In this document: positions 1-8,266 of the stretch, in pieces
Layout of the letters: each line of letters opens with the position of its first letter
Position numbering within the stretch: the first letter of the stretch is position 1
Source of the DNA: Sediminibacterium sp.
Lineage (GTDB): Bacteria > Bacteroidota > Bacteroidia > B-17B0 > Aurantibacillaceae
Assembly (NCBI GenBank): GCA_030054095.1
Contig: JASGCO010000003.1
Location: 62,001 to 126,000, forward strand
DNA: 64,000 nt
Direction: 5' to 3'
Notes under the pieces: model-generated
Database searches by the model: none
What the model was told of the DNA's origin: nothing
What the model saw: only the letters and a program-made list of their open reading frames with translations
Made by a program: the position numbers and the translations under genes

Positions 1-144
1 ACAGCATTGAAGTACTCTTAAAGATATAGCATTTACCCTATTGAAAATCAAACAATTGATAAAAATCAGGGTTCTTTCCAACAATTGTTCCCAACCAAAA
101 ACATCAACTACCCTAATATTGTATTCAAATTAAAACTTTATACA

Positions 145-351
145 ATGGAAAAAAACATGGGAACTATCGACAAAGCTATCAGGATACTGATTGCTATTGC
201 AATTATTGTACTTTACTTTACCGGAGTTATTAATGGCACTATAGCAGTTATCGGCCTTGTTTTTGCTGGTGTCTTTATATTAACGAGTCTCATAGGGTCT
301 TGCCCACTATACCTTCCCTTTGGTTTATCCACCTTACGTAAAAAAAAATAA
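145..351 (+). CDS. DUF2892-type small inner-membrane protein
   Basis: A 68-residue protein starting MEKNMGTIDKAIR. After a short amphipathic N-terminus it has two hydrophobic stretches, roughly residues 10-30 and 34-52, joined by a short turn with Gly residues. It ends in a basic tail (LRKKK). This is the layout of DUF2892/YgaP-type membrane domains, which often lie beside rhodaneses, as here, 95 bp upstream of one. I chose the ATG at 145; the frame stays open upstream to a TTG at 85, but that extension is hydrophilic and would spoil the family N-terminus. A Cys-Pro pair (SCPLYLPFG) lies after the second helix, as in relatives. The molecular role is unknown; the family link is firm by pattern, not by search. 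Confidence 0.75.
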   Translation: MEKNMGTIDKAIRILIAIAIIVLYFTGVINGTIAVIGLVFAGVFILTSLIGSCPLYLPFGLSTLRKKK

Positions 352-427
352 ACCGAAAATAGTTAAAAAGTCAGTTAAAGAAACCCGATATGATACAATT
401 GTTACACTCTGAACCATAATTGTATTG

Positions 428-435
428 TAACTTTG
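428..435 (+). promoter_or_regulatory. Candidate -7 box TAACTTTG upstream of the rhodanese gene
   Basis: TAACTTTG matches the Bacteroidota TAnnTTTG -7 element and ends 10 bp before the ATG at 446, implying a very short leader. No good TTTG -33 element is seen at the usual spacing. Confidence 0.4.
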
Positions 436-445
436 CATAAAAAAC

Positions 446-766
446 ATGCTACAGACTTTAAAAAATATACTCGGAATAGGGCCTAAAGTGGACTTAGGAG
501 AACTGATTAAGGAGGGTGCGGTTATTATGGACGTTCGTTCACGCGAAGAATACGCATCAGGACATGTTAAAGGGTCCATTAATGTACCACTTAATCAGTT
601 GTCCTCCGGCCTTAAAAAATTAAAAAACAAAGATGTTGTTATTATTACCTGCTGCGCGTCTGGTATGAGAAGTGCTTCCGCTAAAGGACTATTAAAATCG
701 GAAGGGTTCAAAAATGTTCACAACGGCGGTTCATGGCTAAGCCTGAGAAAATATGAAAAAAAATAG
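446..766 (+). CDS. Single-domain rhodanese-like sulfurtransferase
   Basis: A 106-residue cytoplasmic rhodanese domain. The active-site loop is CASGMR (residues 70-75) with the catalytic Cys70 at the end of a hydrophobic strand (VVIITC), matching the CxxGxR loop of single-domain rhodaneses. The DVRSREEY motif (29-36) and GHVKGSINVP (39-48) are the other two conserved blocks. Such proteins carry persulfide sulfur on the Cys. A second Cys (69) directly precedes the catalytic one. The 3' end overlaps the next gene by 14 bp, so the two are probably translationally coupled. Neighbouring DUF2892, HMA and thioredoxin genes suggest a role in sulfur or thiol homeostasis; the substrate cannot be read from sequence. 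Confidence 0.9.
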   Translation: MLQTLKNILGIGPKVDLGELIKEGAVIMDVRSREEYASGHVKGSINVPLNQLSSGLKKLKNKDVVIITCCASGMRSASAKGLLKSEGFKNVHNGGSWLSLRKYEKK

Positions 767-1031
767 TCCACTATCATTACTGTTAAAACGTATTGGCTCA
801 AACTGGTCGTTTTTAAGAGTACTAAGATTCGTTCTTTCCTTACTTATTTTAGGAGAGTCGTACTATAGCGGAGAATGGATTTTTGCCGGTATAGGTAGTA
901 TTCTGTTTCTTCAGGCGCTCCTGAATACAGGATGTTGCTCTGCCGGGGGCTGTTACACAGACACACTAGACACTACACCATCACAACGTTCTTCCGTTAA
1001 CGAAATCGTTACATTCACCGAAATTAAATAA
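753..1031 (+). CDS. Small Cys-rich membrane protein (YgaP transmembrane-domain-like)
   Basis: A 92-residue protein with two hydrophobic segments (about residues 22-36 and 42-58). They are followed by a GCCSAGGC motif (Cys61, Cys62, Cys67). The start overlaps the rhodanese gene by 14 bp in another frame. In YgaP of other bacteria a rhodanese domain is fused to a similar two-helix membrane domain, so this pair may be the split form, with the membrane part presenting cysteines near the rhodanese. The C-terminal 25 residues are polar and unconserved-looking. Family assignment rests on topology and context; function is inferred. Confidence 0.65.
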   Translation: MKKNSPLSLLLKRIGSNWSFLRVLRFVLSLLILGESYYSGEWIFAGIGSILFLQALLNTGCCSAGGCYTDTLDTTPSQRSSVNEIVTFTEIK

Positions 1032-1036
1032 GCGAT

Positions 1037-1441
1037 ATGATCTTACCAGAAGTATTCTACTCAACCGTAGCCAATAAATGCCCGCGTTGTCATAAAGGCA
1101 AGGTATTCAGTAGCCGCAATCCATACAATTTTTCTAACGGATTACACATGAACGAACGTTGCAGTAAATGCGATCTGAAATATGAACGCGAGCCGGGCTT
1201 TTTTTATGGCGCGCTTTACGTATCCTACGCGTTAATGTCAGGCATATTTATTCTGTGGTTTGTTAGCGATTTGTTGTGGCTACACATGGAAACCACAACA
1301 CTTTTGATTTGCGTAATAACCACCATGCTTGTTTCGTTTCCTCTTATGTTCAGATGGGCACGTACTCTATGGCTTAATTTTTTTGTCCGTTACGATAAAA
1401 CGTATTCTGACAAACCACATCTTATTCAAAACAATTCATAG
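1037..1441 (+). CDS. DUF983 family membrane protein with zinc-ribbon-like N-terminus
   Basis: A 134-residue protein. Two CxxC knuckles (Cys15/Cys18 in NKCPRCHKG and Cys42/Cys45 in ERCSKCDLKYE) precede the REPGFFYGA block at about 51-59. This arrangement is diagnostic of DUF983. Two membrane helices follow (about 58-80 and 87-107), then FRWARTLWLNF. The CxxC pairs probably bind Zn or another metal on the cytoplasmic side. The gene starts 5 bp after its neighbour and continues the same transcription unit. The biochemical function of DUF983 is unknown to me. Confidence 0.85.
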   Translation: MILPEVFYSTVANKCPRCHKGKVFSSRNPYNFSNGLHMNERCSKCDLKYEREPGFFYGALYVSYALMSGIFILWFVSDLLWLHMETTTLLICVITTMLVSFPLMFRWARTLWLNFFVRYDKTYSDKPHLIQNNS

Positions 1442-1464
1442 ATCAACTTCTATTCCCCAACATC

Positions 1465-1749
1465 ATGGAAACTGCAATTTTCATTGACAATCTTAAATGT
1501 GGTGGCTGTGCCAACACTATCAAAAAAGGACTTTCGGCATTAACAGGCGTACAAAACGTTGTGGTTGATGTTGAGAAAGAACAAGTAAATGTTTCATACA
1601 CCAATGAAACCATACTTTCTGATATAAAACATAAACTCTCTCACATGGGATACCCTGAAAAAGGAAGTTTGAGCGGAATAGATAAACTGGCAGCAGGCGC
1701 AAAATCGTATGTGAGCTGCGCCATAGGTAAATTTTCTGAAAACAAATAA
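1465..1749 (+). CDS. Heavy-metal-associated (HMA) domain protein, CopZ-like
   Basis: The first 65 or so residues form an HMA ferredoxin-like fold with the metal-binding motif KCGGCANT (Cys12, Cys15). The usual MxCxxC Met is replaced by Leu-Lys. GVQNVVVDVEKEQVNVSY and IKHKLSHMGYP are typical strand and helix blocks. Small HMA proteins deliver Cu(I) or similar ions. An extra C-terminal tail of about 25 residues carries one more Cys (SYVSCAIGKF). It lies between DUF983 and thioredoxin genes with short spacers, consistent with a metal/thiol operon. The metal is not predictable from sequence alone. Confidence 0.85.
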   Translation: METAIFIDNLKCGGCANTIKKGLSALTGVQNVVVDVEKEQVNVSYTNETILSDIKHKLSHMGYPEKGSLSGIDKLAAGAKSYVSCAIGKFSENK

Positions 1750-1761
1750 TTACATGTTGTC

Positions 1762-2058
1762 ATGAGTTCATTTAAAGACCTTATTAACAGCGGAAAACCA
1801 GTTCTGGTTGACTTTTCGGCGGAATGGTGCGGCCCTTGTAAAATGATGGCTCCTATTCTGGAACAGGTGAAACACCAAATTGGAGACAAAGCGGTTGTTA
1901 TAAAAGTAGATGTGGATAAAAACCCTTCGGCCTCGGGTGCCTATGGTATCCGCAGTGTACCTACATTACTGATCATTAAAAACGGCGAAGAAAAGTGGCG
2001 TCAGGCAGGTGTTATACAAGCACCGGACTTGCTCCGTGTACTGAATCTTTACGCTTGA
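1762..2058 (+). CDS. Thioredoxin
   Basis: A complete but compact 98-residue thioredoxin. The active site is WCGPC (Cys23, Cys26) in SAEWCGPCKMMAP. The cis-proline lies in RSVPTLL (Pro67) and the buried KVDVDKNP block follows the second strand. There is no signal peptide, so it acts in the cytoplasm as a protein-disulfide reductase. It is the last gene of the small thiol/metal cluster, 12 bp after the HMA gene. Its last 10 bp overlap the 3' end of the convergent LytTR regulator gene. I leave the symbol blank because this context suggests a dedicated paralogue rather than the housekeeping trxA. Confidence 0.92.
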   Translation: MSSFKDLINSGKPVLVDFSAEWCGPCKMMAPILEQVKHQIGDKAVVIKVDVDKNPSASGAYGIRSVPTLLIIKNGEEKWRQAGVIQAPDLLRVLNLYA

Positions 2059-2774
2059 TGTCTATCAGTGTTTTCCTGACAAGATAAAGCATCAATGATA
2101 TAACGCTTAAAGGTTTTTCCAACGGGAATCGTACTATCTTTTACCGACAGAAGCATATCGCTGAATGCAGTAACGTACATTACATTAACAATATACGATT
2201 TATGTACACGGATAAGTGAAGACCCTTTAAGTTTCGCTTCCATTTCTCCGGTGGTTGAATGCACCAAAAGATTCTTTCCTTTGAGGCATAATTTCACATA
2301 ATTTCCTATACTCTGGATATAATAAATATCGTCTATTCTCACTGTATGAGACTGCCCATTGGCCCTGACTTCAATAACATCATTACCCGTTCGCTTATCG
2401 GAGTGGGAACTAACAGACAGCGATTGCTTTACTTTGGCTATAGCCTTTAAAAATCGTTCAAACCGGATAGGCTTTAACAAATAATCACATACATCCAGAT
2501 CAAAACCATTCACCGCGTAGTCCGAATAAGCTGAAGTAATTATAATCTTGGGAGGAGTACTGAACAATTTTATAAAAGTCAAACCATCCAGTTCTGGCAT
2601 ATTAATATCCAGAAAAATGAAGTCAACGGTATTCATTTCTAAAAACCGGTAAGCATCCAATGCGTTAAAAAAACGATCGGTACAAAACAGTCCTGGCACT
2701 CTGGATATATAGTTTTCAAGAACTCTGTGAGCCCCTGGCTCATCGTCAATGATTATACACGAATAGATTTTCAT
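2049..2774 (-). CDS. LytTR-family DNA-binding response regulator
   Basis: A 241-residue protein: receiver domain (about 1-120) then a LytTR DNA-binding domain (about 135-235). Receiver landmarks are the acidic pair Asp10-Asp11, phospho-acceptor Asp56 (FLDINMP) and the conserved Lys101 (DYLLKPIRF). The LytTR part shows DIYYIQSIGNYVKL and LIRVHKSYIVN, typical of the AlgR/AgrA/LytR group, which binds pairs of 9-bp direct repeats. The start codon overlaps the upstream kinase gene by 4 bp, so kinase and regulator are coupled and very likely cognate. The 3' end overlaps the convergent thioredoxin gene. Targets are unknown. Confidence 0.93.
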   Translation of the reverse strand: MKIYSCIIIDDEPGAHRVLENYISRVPGLFCTDRFFNALDAYRFLEMNTVDFIFLDINMPELDGLTFIKLFSTPPKIIITSAYSDYAVNGFDLDVCDYLLKPIRFERFLKAIAKVKQSLSVSSHSDKRTGNDVIEVRANGQSHTVRIDDIYYIQSIGNYVKLCLKGKNLLVHSTTGEMEAKLKGSSLIRVHKSYIVNVMYVTAFSDMLLSVKDSTIPVGKTFKRYIIDALSCQENTDRHQA

Positions 2775-3754
2775 GTCAGATGTAATTTCAATACCACATA
2801 ATGCATTAGACTATCCTCCTTTATTTCCAGATGATATTTATTCTCATAAAGTAAATCCAACTGACGGCGAACATTAGGTATGCCCTTTCCTGTCTTTACC
2901 AGTACCGGCTCCCGCCTAAGCGAGTTTTTAACTTCAATATAAAGCGCGTCACCTTCCAGCATCACTATAATGGCAACGTGGCTGGTTCCTATAGTATTGG
3001 TGCCATGCTTAAACGCGTTCTCTATCAGCGGAAAAAAAAGCAGTGGTGCAACTTTAAAATCTTTCCCGTTTTCTATATTAATGCTTACATCTACCTGACA
3101 GCGGTTTCCCAACCGTTCCTGTTCAAAAGCAATATAATTACGTAAAAAGATAACACTTTCTTCCAGCGTAACCTCTTTTTTATCACTACTCTCTGTAAGA
3201 TGCCGCATCAGCTCACTCAACTTCAGAATCAACTCCTTACCCTTCCCGTCTTCATTAATTAGCAGGTAACTATAAATATTATTAAGCGCGTTATATAAAA
3301 AATGCGGGTTTAGTTGCGTTTTTAACTGCGTCAGTTCCACCTCACGCTTCAATAATTGAAATTCCAGAATTTGCTGTCGTTGCTGATAATAAAGAAACGC
3401 GTAATGGAGAGCCAGCCCTAGGTAAATCATAAACACACGGTTAAGCGTATAAGATTTGGGATAAAAATTTTCCGAAAACAACCAGTATATTCCCTTTCCG
3501 ATAAACTGATCCGCAATAATAACTGCCCCCATGGCTATTAAATAGACCACCCACCATTTTTTAGAAAATAGGCGCTTAAATAAATAGAGGTTATTTAGTA
3601 AAAAGATGCTATAAAGTGTACAAAGGGAAATGAGATCTTTAAAAATAGTCTTCGCGTTTAATTCATGTTTTGAGAAAAAGAACATCAAAGCCATCCAGCC
3701 CGATAGCAATCCGGCAAAAACTAATAAATTTCGTTTAAAAATAGAATTTACCAC
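2771..3754 (-). CDS. LytS-type membrane sensor histidine kinase
   Basis: Four or so hydrophobic segments occupy the N-terminal 130 residues. They are followed by a coiled linker and a His_kinase domain with the phospho-acceptor motif QLNPHFLYNALN and the ATP-lid region IENAFKHG. There is no extracellular sensor domain, so the membrane helices are the likely input. I propose a GTG start at 3754 (VNSIFKRNLLVFAG). The frame opens upstream to a TTG at 3820, but that extension reads through a candidate TACATTTG -7 box (complement of 3762-3769), so it is unlikely to be translated. If that box is real, the leader is nearly absent. The gene overlaps the regulator by 4 bp. Confidence 0.88.
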   Translation of the reverse strand: MVNSIFKRNLLVFAGLLSGWMALMFFFSKHELNAKTIFKDLISLCTLYSIFLLNNLYLFKRLFSKKWWVVYLIAMGAVIIADQFIGKGIYWLFSENFYPKSYTLNRVFMIYLGLALHYAFLYYQQRQQILEFQLLKREVELTQLKTQLNPHFLYNALNNIYSYLLINEDGKGKELILKLSELMRHLTESSDKKEVTLEESVIFLRNYIAFEQERLGNRCQVDVSINIENGKDFKVAPLLFFPLIENAFKHGTNTIGTSHVAIIVMLEGDALYIEVKNSLRREPVLVKTGKGIPNVRRQLDLLYENKYHLEIKEDSLMHYVVLKLHLT

Positions 3755-3870
3755 TTTTACACAAATGTAAACAGATTCCGCTGAGATTATCCTAAGTGTT
3801 TGACAAAATACGTTCGTCAAAAGTTAAGTCGTCTGGCGTAAATAATAGCGAATCCCGCCCCTAATTGATC

Positions 3871-3878
3871 TAATTTTG
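3871..3878 (+). promoter_or_regulatory. Candidate -7 box TAATTTTG
   Basis: A TAnnTTTG match placed 15 bp before the ATG at 3894. It supports that start over the in-frame TTG at 3876, which lies inside the box. No clear -33 partner is seen. Confidence 0.45.
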
Positions 3879-3893
3879 AACGAAAAGCGACTT

Positions 3894-4637
3894 ATGAAAT
3901 ACATTCTTCTCCTTATTGGCTCAATACTTATTACCAATGGGTCTATTGCTCAGACGATTATTGTTCCCGGCAGCAAGCTTATCAATTATAAACTTCTGGC
4001 AAACCGGGTGCTCGATTATAAAATGCAACTGGTTACGAATAAAGACGAGGTCAAAAGTGAGTTCAAAATTCACAAAGAACAAATCATTGATACTAAAGCC
4101 AAACAAATCATTGTTGTTCAGCAATTCGATATGATGGGAGAATTAGTAACAGACTCCACATTTGCCGACTTAAAAACCATGAAACCCACCCGCATGAGTA
4201 TGACCGATGCAAAGAAAGGCAATCTGATGAAACTTAGTTTCAATGGAAAAACCATTAAAGCATTCAGTAAACGTAAAGAACCTGTTACCGACACTATACA
4301 CACTATAGAAGAGCCATACTTCGACTCCAACATTATGGATTGCCTTATTGGTGCGTTGCGATACGAAAAAGACACGCTGTTTCAAATTACTTTTTACACC
4401 TTCGAACGAAATGGCAAAGACCCGTACATCATTCGCAAAATAGGTGAAGAAAAGTTCAAACTGAACGGCAGCAGTAAAGAAATAGCCACCTGGCGCATTC
4501 AGGTACAACCTCTTGACGAGTTTAAGTCTGGCCGGAAAGCGTATGATTACTGGATAGATAAAGAACGTGGCATTTTACTGAAACAAGAATTAGTATTAAG
4601 TGCGAGAGGAAAAAGCCGGATTATACTGGTAGAATAA
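3894..4637 (+). CDS. Exported protein of unknown function
   Basis: A 247-residue protein with a clear signal peptide (MKYILLLIGSILITNGSIAQ, cleavage after the final AQ). The mature part is rich in beta-prone segments such as KMQLVTNKDEVKSEF and ERGILLKQELVLSARGKSRI. This resembles periplasmic or outer-membrane-associated DUF-type proteins of Bacteroidota that are built as a beta-sheet barrel or lipid-binding cup. I do not recognise a named family. It is transcribed divergently from the LytS kinase with 139 bp between starts, so shared regulation is possible but unproven. Start chosen at the ATG directly before the signal peptide. Confidence 0.7.
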   Translation: MKYILLLIGSILITNGSIAQTIIVPGSKLINYKLLANRVLDYKMQLVTNKDEVKSEFKIHKEQIIDTKAKQIIVVQQFDMMGELVTDSTFADLKTMKPTRMSMTDAKKGNLMKLSFNGKTIKAFSKRKEPVTDTIHTIEEPYFDSNIMDCLIGALRYEKDTLFQITFYTFERNGKDPYIIRKIGEEKFKLNGSSKEIATWRIQVQPLDEFKSGRKAYDYWIDKERGILLKQELVLSARGKSRIILVE

Positions 4638-4728
4638 ACTATTACAATTTGGCCATTGGGCGAATTGTTAACGGATTTAATAGCACACCCTTAAAGCATT
4701 AGTTCAATAAAGTACCTTTCAAAAGACG

Positions 4729-5274
4729 ATGAAGTACCCCCACTCTATTTTTAAATCGGAGGTAGTTGAAAATGCTATCAGTTGGATTATTGTGTTTGCA
4801 ATGTTCGTTTATGGAGGCGCCAAACTGATACAATTTGAGGGAGCCGTAAGCATTGATAAGACCGTTTCTGAAATGACAGGGATGCAATTGATGTGGGCTT
4901 TTTACGGGTATTCCAAATCATTTGCAATTATTCTTGGGATTCTGGAGATTACAGGAGGAATATTGATTTTGTTTCCAAGAACCAGACTAATAGGCTGTTT
5001 ATTTACTACTACATTGCTGGTGAATATTATCATTCAGGACATTGTATTTGAAGTAAACACAGGAGCATTAAAAGCCGCTATATTTTATCAGTTCTTAATT
5101 TTAATTCTCTTTTGGAGAAAGAGGAAACAACTCTTCTTAAGTATAAAAATGCTGCTAATAAAACGGAAGTTAAACCAATCACCTCAAACCGGAGTTATTC
5201 CGAAATTTCTTATTACAGTAGTTTTGTTTATGGCATTAAGAGTGCTGGAATATTACATTACAATTTTCCACTAA
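4729..5274 (+). CDS. DoxX-like integral membrane protein
   Basis: A 181-residue protein with four predicted membrane helices (about 15-32, 62-82, 88-108 and 112-128) and a fifth hydrophobic stretch near the C-terminus (ITVVLFMALRV). The segment FVYGGAKLIQF, then GILEITGGILILFPRTRLIGC, is the pattern of DoxX-like/DoxD-type proteins. Their role is unclear; some relatives interact with quinones or thiols. The C-terminal 50 residues are basic and atypical, so the family call is approximate. It stands alone between an exported protein and a decayed gene. Confidence 0.6.
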   Translation: MKYPHSIFKSEVVENAISWIIVFAMFVYGGAKLIQFEGAVSIDKTVSEMTGMQLMWAFYGYSKSFAIILGILEITGGILILFPRTRLIGCLFTTTLLVNIIIQDIVFEVNTGALKAAIFYQFLILILFWRKRKQLFLSIKMLLIKRKLNQSPQTGVIPKFLITVVLFMALRVLEYYITIFH

Positions 5275-5337
5275 TACTACCGCTGGCAGAGGCGACTGTG
5301 ACACTCTGCCGCATCACAGACTACGAATCAGTGCCAT

Positions 5338-5701
5338 AAAAATAAGACGCTGCAAATCCTGAATTCGGAACAATATGAAAATGGTAAAGCCAGCATTGAG
5401 CGCGGAATAGTTATTATCCTATTGGTTCAAATCTTGAAAATCGCATGAAAAACATAAAAGTAGTATGAAGATTAACGATACAAAATAGCGAAATATAGAT
5501 CTAAGAATATTTGCAGAAAAGGAAAGCTAAAACGCCTGATTTATTGGCCGTTCGGGAGATAACAACTCCGGTGTCTTTATTTTAGGTCCTGATGGCAAAC
5601 CAAAAATTTTAATCTATGTAGATGCAGAGGGCAAACCAAAGTTTGAGGTGATTGACAATGAAGGCAAGTCAAAAAAACATTTTAGAAGCAAACTAATCTA
5701 A
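5338..5701 (+). pseudogene. Decayed gene: two frames with multiple stops
   Basis: No intact gene fits this interval, but two protein-like stretches remain. Frame A (5338-5448) reads KNKTLQILNSEQYENGKASI, then a hydrophobic helix, then stops at 5446. Frame B (5465-5701) has stops at 5486, 5528 and 5537 and then an open, well-behaved tail from 5540 to the TAA at 5699. That tail includes SGVFILGPDGKPKILIYVDA and ends KKHFRSKLI. The pattern (coiled or membrane N-terminus, then short repeats of D(G/A)(E)GKPK) resembles small Bacteroidota proteins with 'DGxxR' beta-repeats. I read it as one gene broken by a frameshift and nonsense mutations; frame B may still be expressible as a fragment. Confidence 0.5.
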
Positions 5702-5716
5702 CAGTGAGAACTAATG

Positions 5717-6586
5717 CTAACTACACAAACTATTCAAACTTTTTTCGATAAGCGTATCTACACTTTGTTTATAATCTGAAGTAAACTCCTTCCGGACACG
5801 ATTAGCAATGATTACGCATACAGTAAGGCAATTATGCCCCAACATCTTGCCTAACCCGTAAAGAGCAGATGTTTCCATTTCAAAATTGGTAATCCGGTGC
5901 TCTCCGCAACGGAAACCGGTAAGCAGTTCGTTTAAGCCTTGCATAGATGCTTTCAAGCGTATTTGTCGCCCCTGTGGCCCGTAAAAACCAGGTGCTGTGG
6001 CCGTGATACCGCAAAAAGCCTCATTTTTAAATTTGTCAATCAGATGATCGGATGCCTTTACACAATAAGGATAGGGCAAATTGCTCAACCAGCCCGTATG
6101 CCTTATAAAATCTTCACTGATCGCGTCTTCATTTATCTCTCTCCAGTTTTCATAATAGTTTAACAATCCATCCAAACCGAGGCCGTAAGAACTGGCAACC
6201 AATCCGTTAACCGGAATATCTGCCTGCAATGCACCACTGGTACCAAGCCGGATAATGTTTAATGAACGCATCACCGGATTTAGTTCTCTCTTTACCGGGT
6301 CAATATTTACAGCGGCATCCAATTCATTTAAAACAATATCAATATTATCAGTACCAATTCCGGTACTTAATACAGTCATTCGCTTACCATTAAAAACACC
6401 GGTATGCGTAACAAACTCCCGATGCTCGGTCTTAAATTCGATTTTATCGAAATACTTCGATATCTGAGCGACCCTGTGCTGGTCGCCAACAACAATAACA
6501 TCATCGGCAATGTTTTCGGCCAGCAGGTTGATATGATAAACCCTGTTTTCAGATGTAAGTATTAATTCTGTTTCCGGAAAAAGCAT
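5717..6586 (-). CDS. Nucleoside phosphorylase (uridine-phosphorylase-like)
   Basis: A 289-residue PNP/UDP-family phosphorylase, which cleaves a nucleoside with phosphate to free base and ribose 1-phosphate. Landmarks are GDQHRVAQIS near residue 38, LSTGIGTDNI at about 75, IRLGTSGALQ at about 112 and the ribose-binding FEMETSALYG near 240. FEMET matches the YEMES site of uridine phosphorylases better than purine enzymes. The protein is some 35 residues longer than E. coli Udp, mainly at the N-terminus and in one internal loop. Start chosen at ATG 6586; an upstream TTG at 6592 adds only two residues. It is monocistronic, convergent with the decayed gene and divergent from the dehydrogenase at 6721. 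Confidence 0.85.
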   Translation of the reverse strand: MLFPETELILTSENRVYHINLLAENIADDVIVVGDQHRVAQISKYFDKIEFKTEHREFVTHTGVFNGKRMTVLSTGIGTDNIDIVLNELDAAVNIDPVKRELNPVMRSLNIIRLGTSGALQADIPVNGLVASSYGLGLDGLLNYYENWREINEDAISEDFIRHTGWLSNLPYPYCVKASDHLIDKFKNEAFCGITATAPGFYGPQGRQIRLKASMQGLNELLTGFRCGEHRITNFEMETSALYGLGKMLGHNCLTVCVIIANRVRKEFTSDYKQSVDTLIEKSLNSLCS

Positions 6587-6695
6587 ACGCAAATATAAGT
6601 TTTTTAAAAGTTTACAAACGGCTATATAACTGAAAATAAGCGCGGAAGGACATGGATAAACTGTGTTTTAATCTGCCTGTTTCAAAATTAATGAG

Positions 6696-6703
6696 TATCT
6701 TCG
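6696..6703 (+). promoter_or_regulatory. Weak -7 box candidate TATCTTCG
   Basis: One mismatch to TAnnTTTG (TATCTTCG), ending 17 bp before the ATG at 6721. Position fits a promoter for the dehydrogenase gene; no -33 element is obvious. Confidence 0.3.
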
Positions 6704-6720
6704 TGGTCTTAATTTAAACT

Positions 6721-8244
6721 ATGGAACAGTTCTTAAAAAACTTAGGAATAAAAGAAATAAACGAAGGTTGCGCTACCGGAAACAACTGGTTTTCGAACGG
6801 AGAGGTGATTGAAAGTTACAGCCCGGTTGATGGCAAACTTATCGCAAAAGTAAAAGGTGCTAATAAAGCCGATTACCAGAAAGCAATCAGCGCCGCCAGT
6901 GAAGCGTTTTTATACTGGCGTAACGTTCCCGCCCCTAAACGCGGGGAAATTGTACGTCAGTTTGGCGATAAACTCCGCGCTAAAAAAGCTGATCTGGGCA
7001 AACTGGTATCTTACGAAATGGGTAAATCGTATCAGGAAGGTTTAGGCGAAGTACAGGAAATGATTGATATCTGCGACTTTGCGGTTGGTTTGTCCCGTCA
7101 GTTATATGGTTTAACCATTCAAAGCGAAAGAGCCAATCACCGGATGATGGAACAATGGCACCCATTGGGAATTGTAGGCATTATTTCAGCGTTTAATTTC
7201 CCTGTGGCTGTGTGGAGTTGGAATACGGCTCTGGCATGGATTTGCGGCGATGTTTGCGTTTGGAAACCGTCAGAAAAAGTTCCACTGTGTTCTATTGCCT
7301 GCCAGCATATCTGGAACGAAGTGGCTAAAGAAAATAATTTACCTGAAGGCATCAGTTGCCTTGTGAATGGTGATTTTCATGTCGGGGAATATTTAACAGC
7401 CGATACCCGTGTTCCATTAATATCGGCCACAGGTTCTACCCGGATGGGTAAAATTGTAGGCAGTAAAGTAGCGGAACGTTTCGGGAAAAGTATCCTTGAA
7501 CTGGGTGGTAATAATGCTATTATTGTCAGTGAGCATGCAGACCTTAACATGACCATTATTGGGGCTGTTTTTGGGGCTGTTGGAACCGCCGGACAACGTT
7601 GTACTACTACACGCCGTTTAATTATCCACGAAAGTGTTTATGAACAAGTGAAAGAACGTCTTGTAAAAGCCTATGGCCAGTTAAAAATTGGCAATCCTCT
7701 GGATGAAACCAACCACGTGGGACCACTGATTGACAAAGACGCGGTAAAAGCATATCAGAATGCGTTAGAAAGAGTAATTGCAGAAGGCGGCAAAATTATT
7801 GTTCCCGGAGGTGTTATGGATGGTAAAGGCTACGAAAGTGGTTGTTATGTAAAACCGGCAATTGCGGAAGCCCGTAACGAAATGGAGATTGTTCAGCACG
7901 AAACATTTGCTCCCATACTTTATTTAATGAAATACAAAACCATTGAAGAGGCTATCGCGCTTCAAAATGGTGTTCCTCAAGGTTTATCAAGTGCCATTAT
8001 GACCTTGAACATACGCGAGGCAGAATTATTCCTGAGCGCATCGGGAAGTGATTGTGGTATTGCCAACGTAAACATTGGCACCAGTGGTGCTGAAATTGGC
8101 GGGGCATTTGGCGGTGAAAAAGAAACTGGTGGTGGTCGTGAAAGTGGATCAGACTCATGGAAAGCGTATATGCGCCGTCAAACAAATACAGTGAATTATG
8201 GCAGCAACCTGCCATTAGCTCAAGGTATCAAATTCGATTTATAA
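6721..8244 (+). CDS. ALDH7-type aldehyde dehydrogenase (alpha-aminoadipate semialdehyde dehydrogenase-like)
   Basis: A full-length 507-residue NAD(P)-dependent aldehyde dehydrogenase. The catalytic Cys294 sits in [10 protein letters not shown] and the general base Glu260 in LELGGNN. The C-terminal signature [20 protein letters not shown], with [12 protein letters not shown] after it, is specific to the ALDH7 (antiquitin/AmaB/Pcd) subfamily, which oxidises alpha-aminoadipic semialdehyde (piperideine-6-carboxylate) in lysine breakdown. The protein is cytoplasmic. Other lysine-catabolic genes are not adjacent; the next gene, 22 bp downstream, encodes an FKBP-type isomerase. Subfamily call is strong, physiological substrate is inference. 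Confidence 0.9.
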   Translation: MEQFLKNLGIKEINEGCATGNNWFSNGEVIESYSPVDGKLIAKVKGANKADYQKAISAASEAFLYWRNVPAPKRGEIVRQFGDKLRAKKADLGKLVSYEMGKSYQEGLGEVQEMIDICDFAVGLSRQLYGLTIQSERANHRMMEQWHPLGIVGIISAFNFPVAVWSWNTALAWICGDVCVWKPSEKVPLCSIACQHIWNEVAKENNLPEGISCLVNGDFHVGEYLTADTRVPLISATGSTRMGKIVGSKVAERFGKSILELGGNNAIIVSEHADLNMTIIGAVFGAVGTAGQRCTTTRRLIIHESVYEQVKERLVKAYGQLKIGNPLDETNHVGPLIDKDAVKAYQNALERVIAEGGKIIVPGGVMDGKGYESGCYVKPAIAEARNEMEIVQHETFAPILYLMKYKTIEEAIALQNGVPQGLSSAIMTLNIREAELFLSASGSDCGIANVNIGTSGAEIGGAFGGEKETGGGRESGSDSWKAYMRRQTNTVNYGSNLPLAQGIKFDL

Positions 8245-8266
8245 TTTAAAATAAAACAAATAACAC

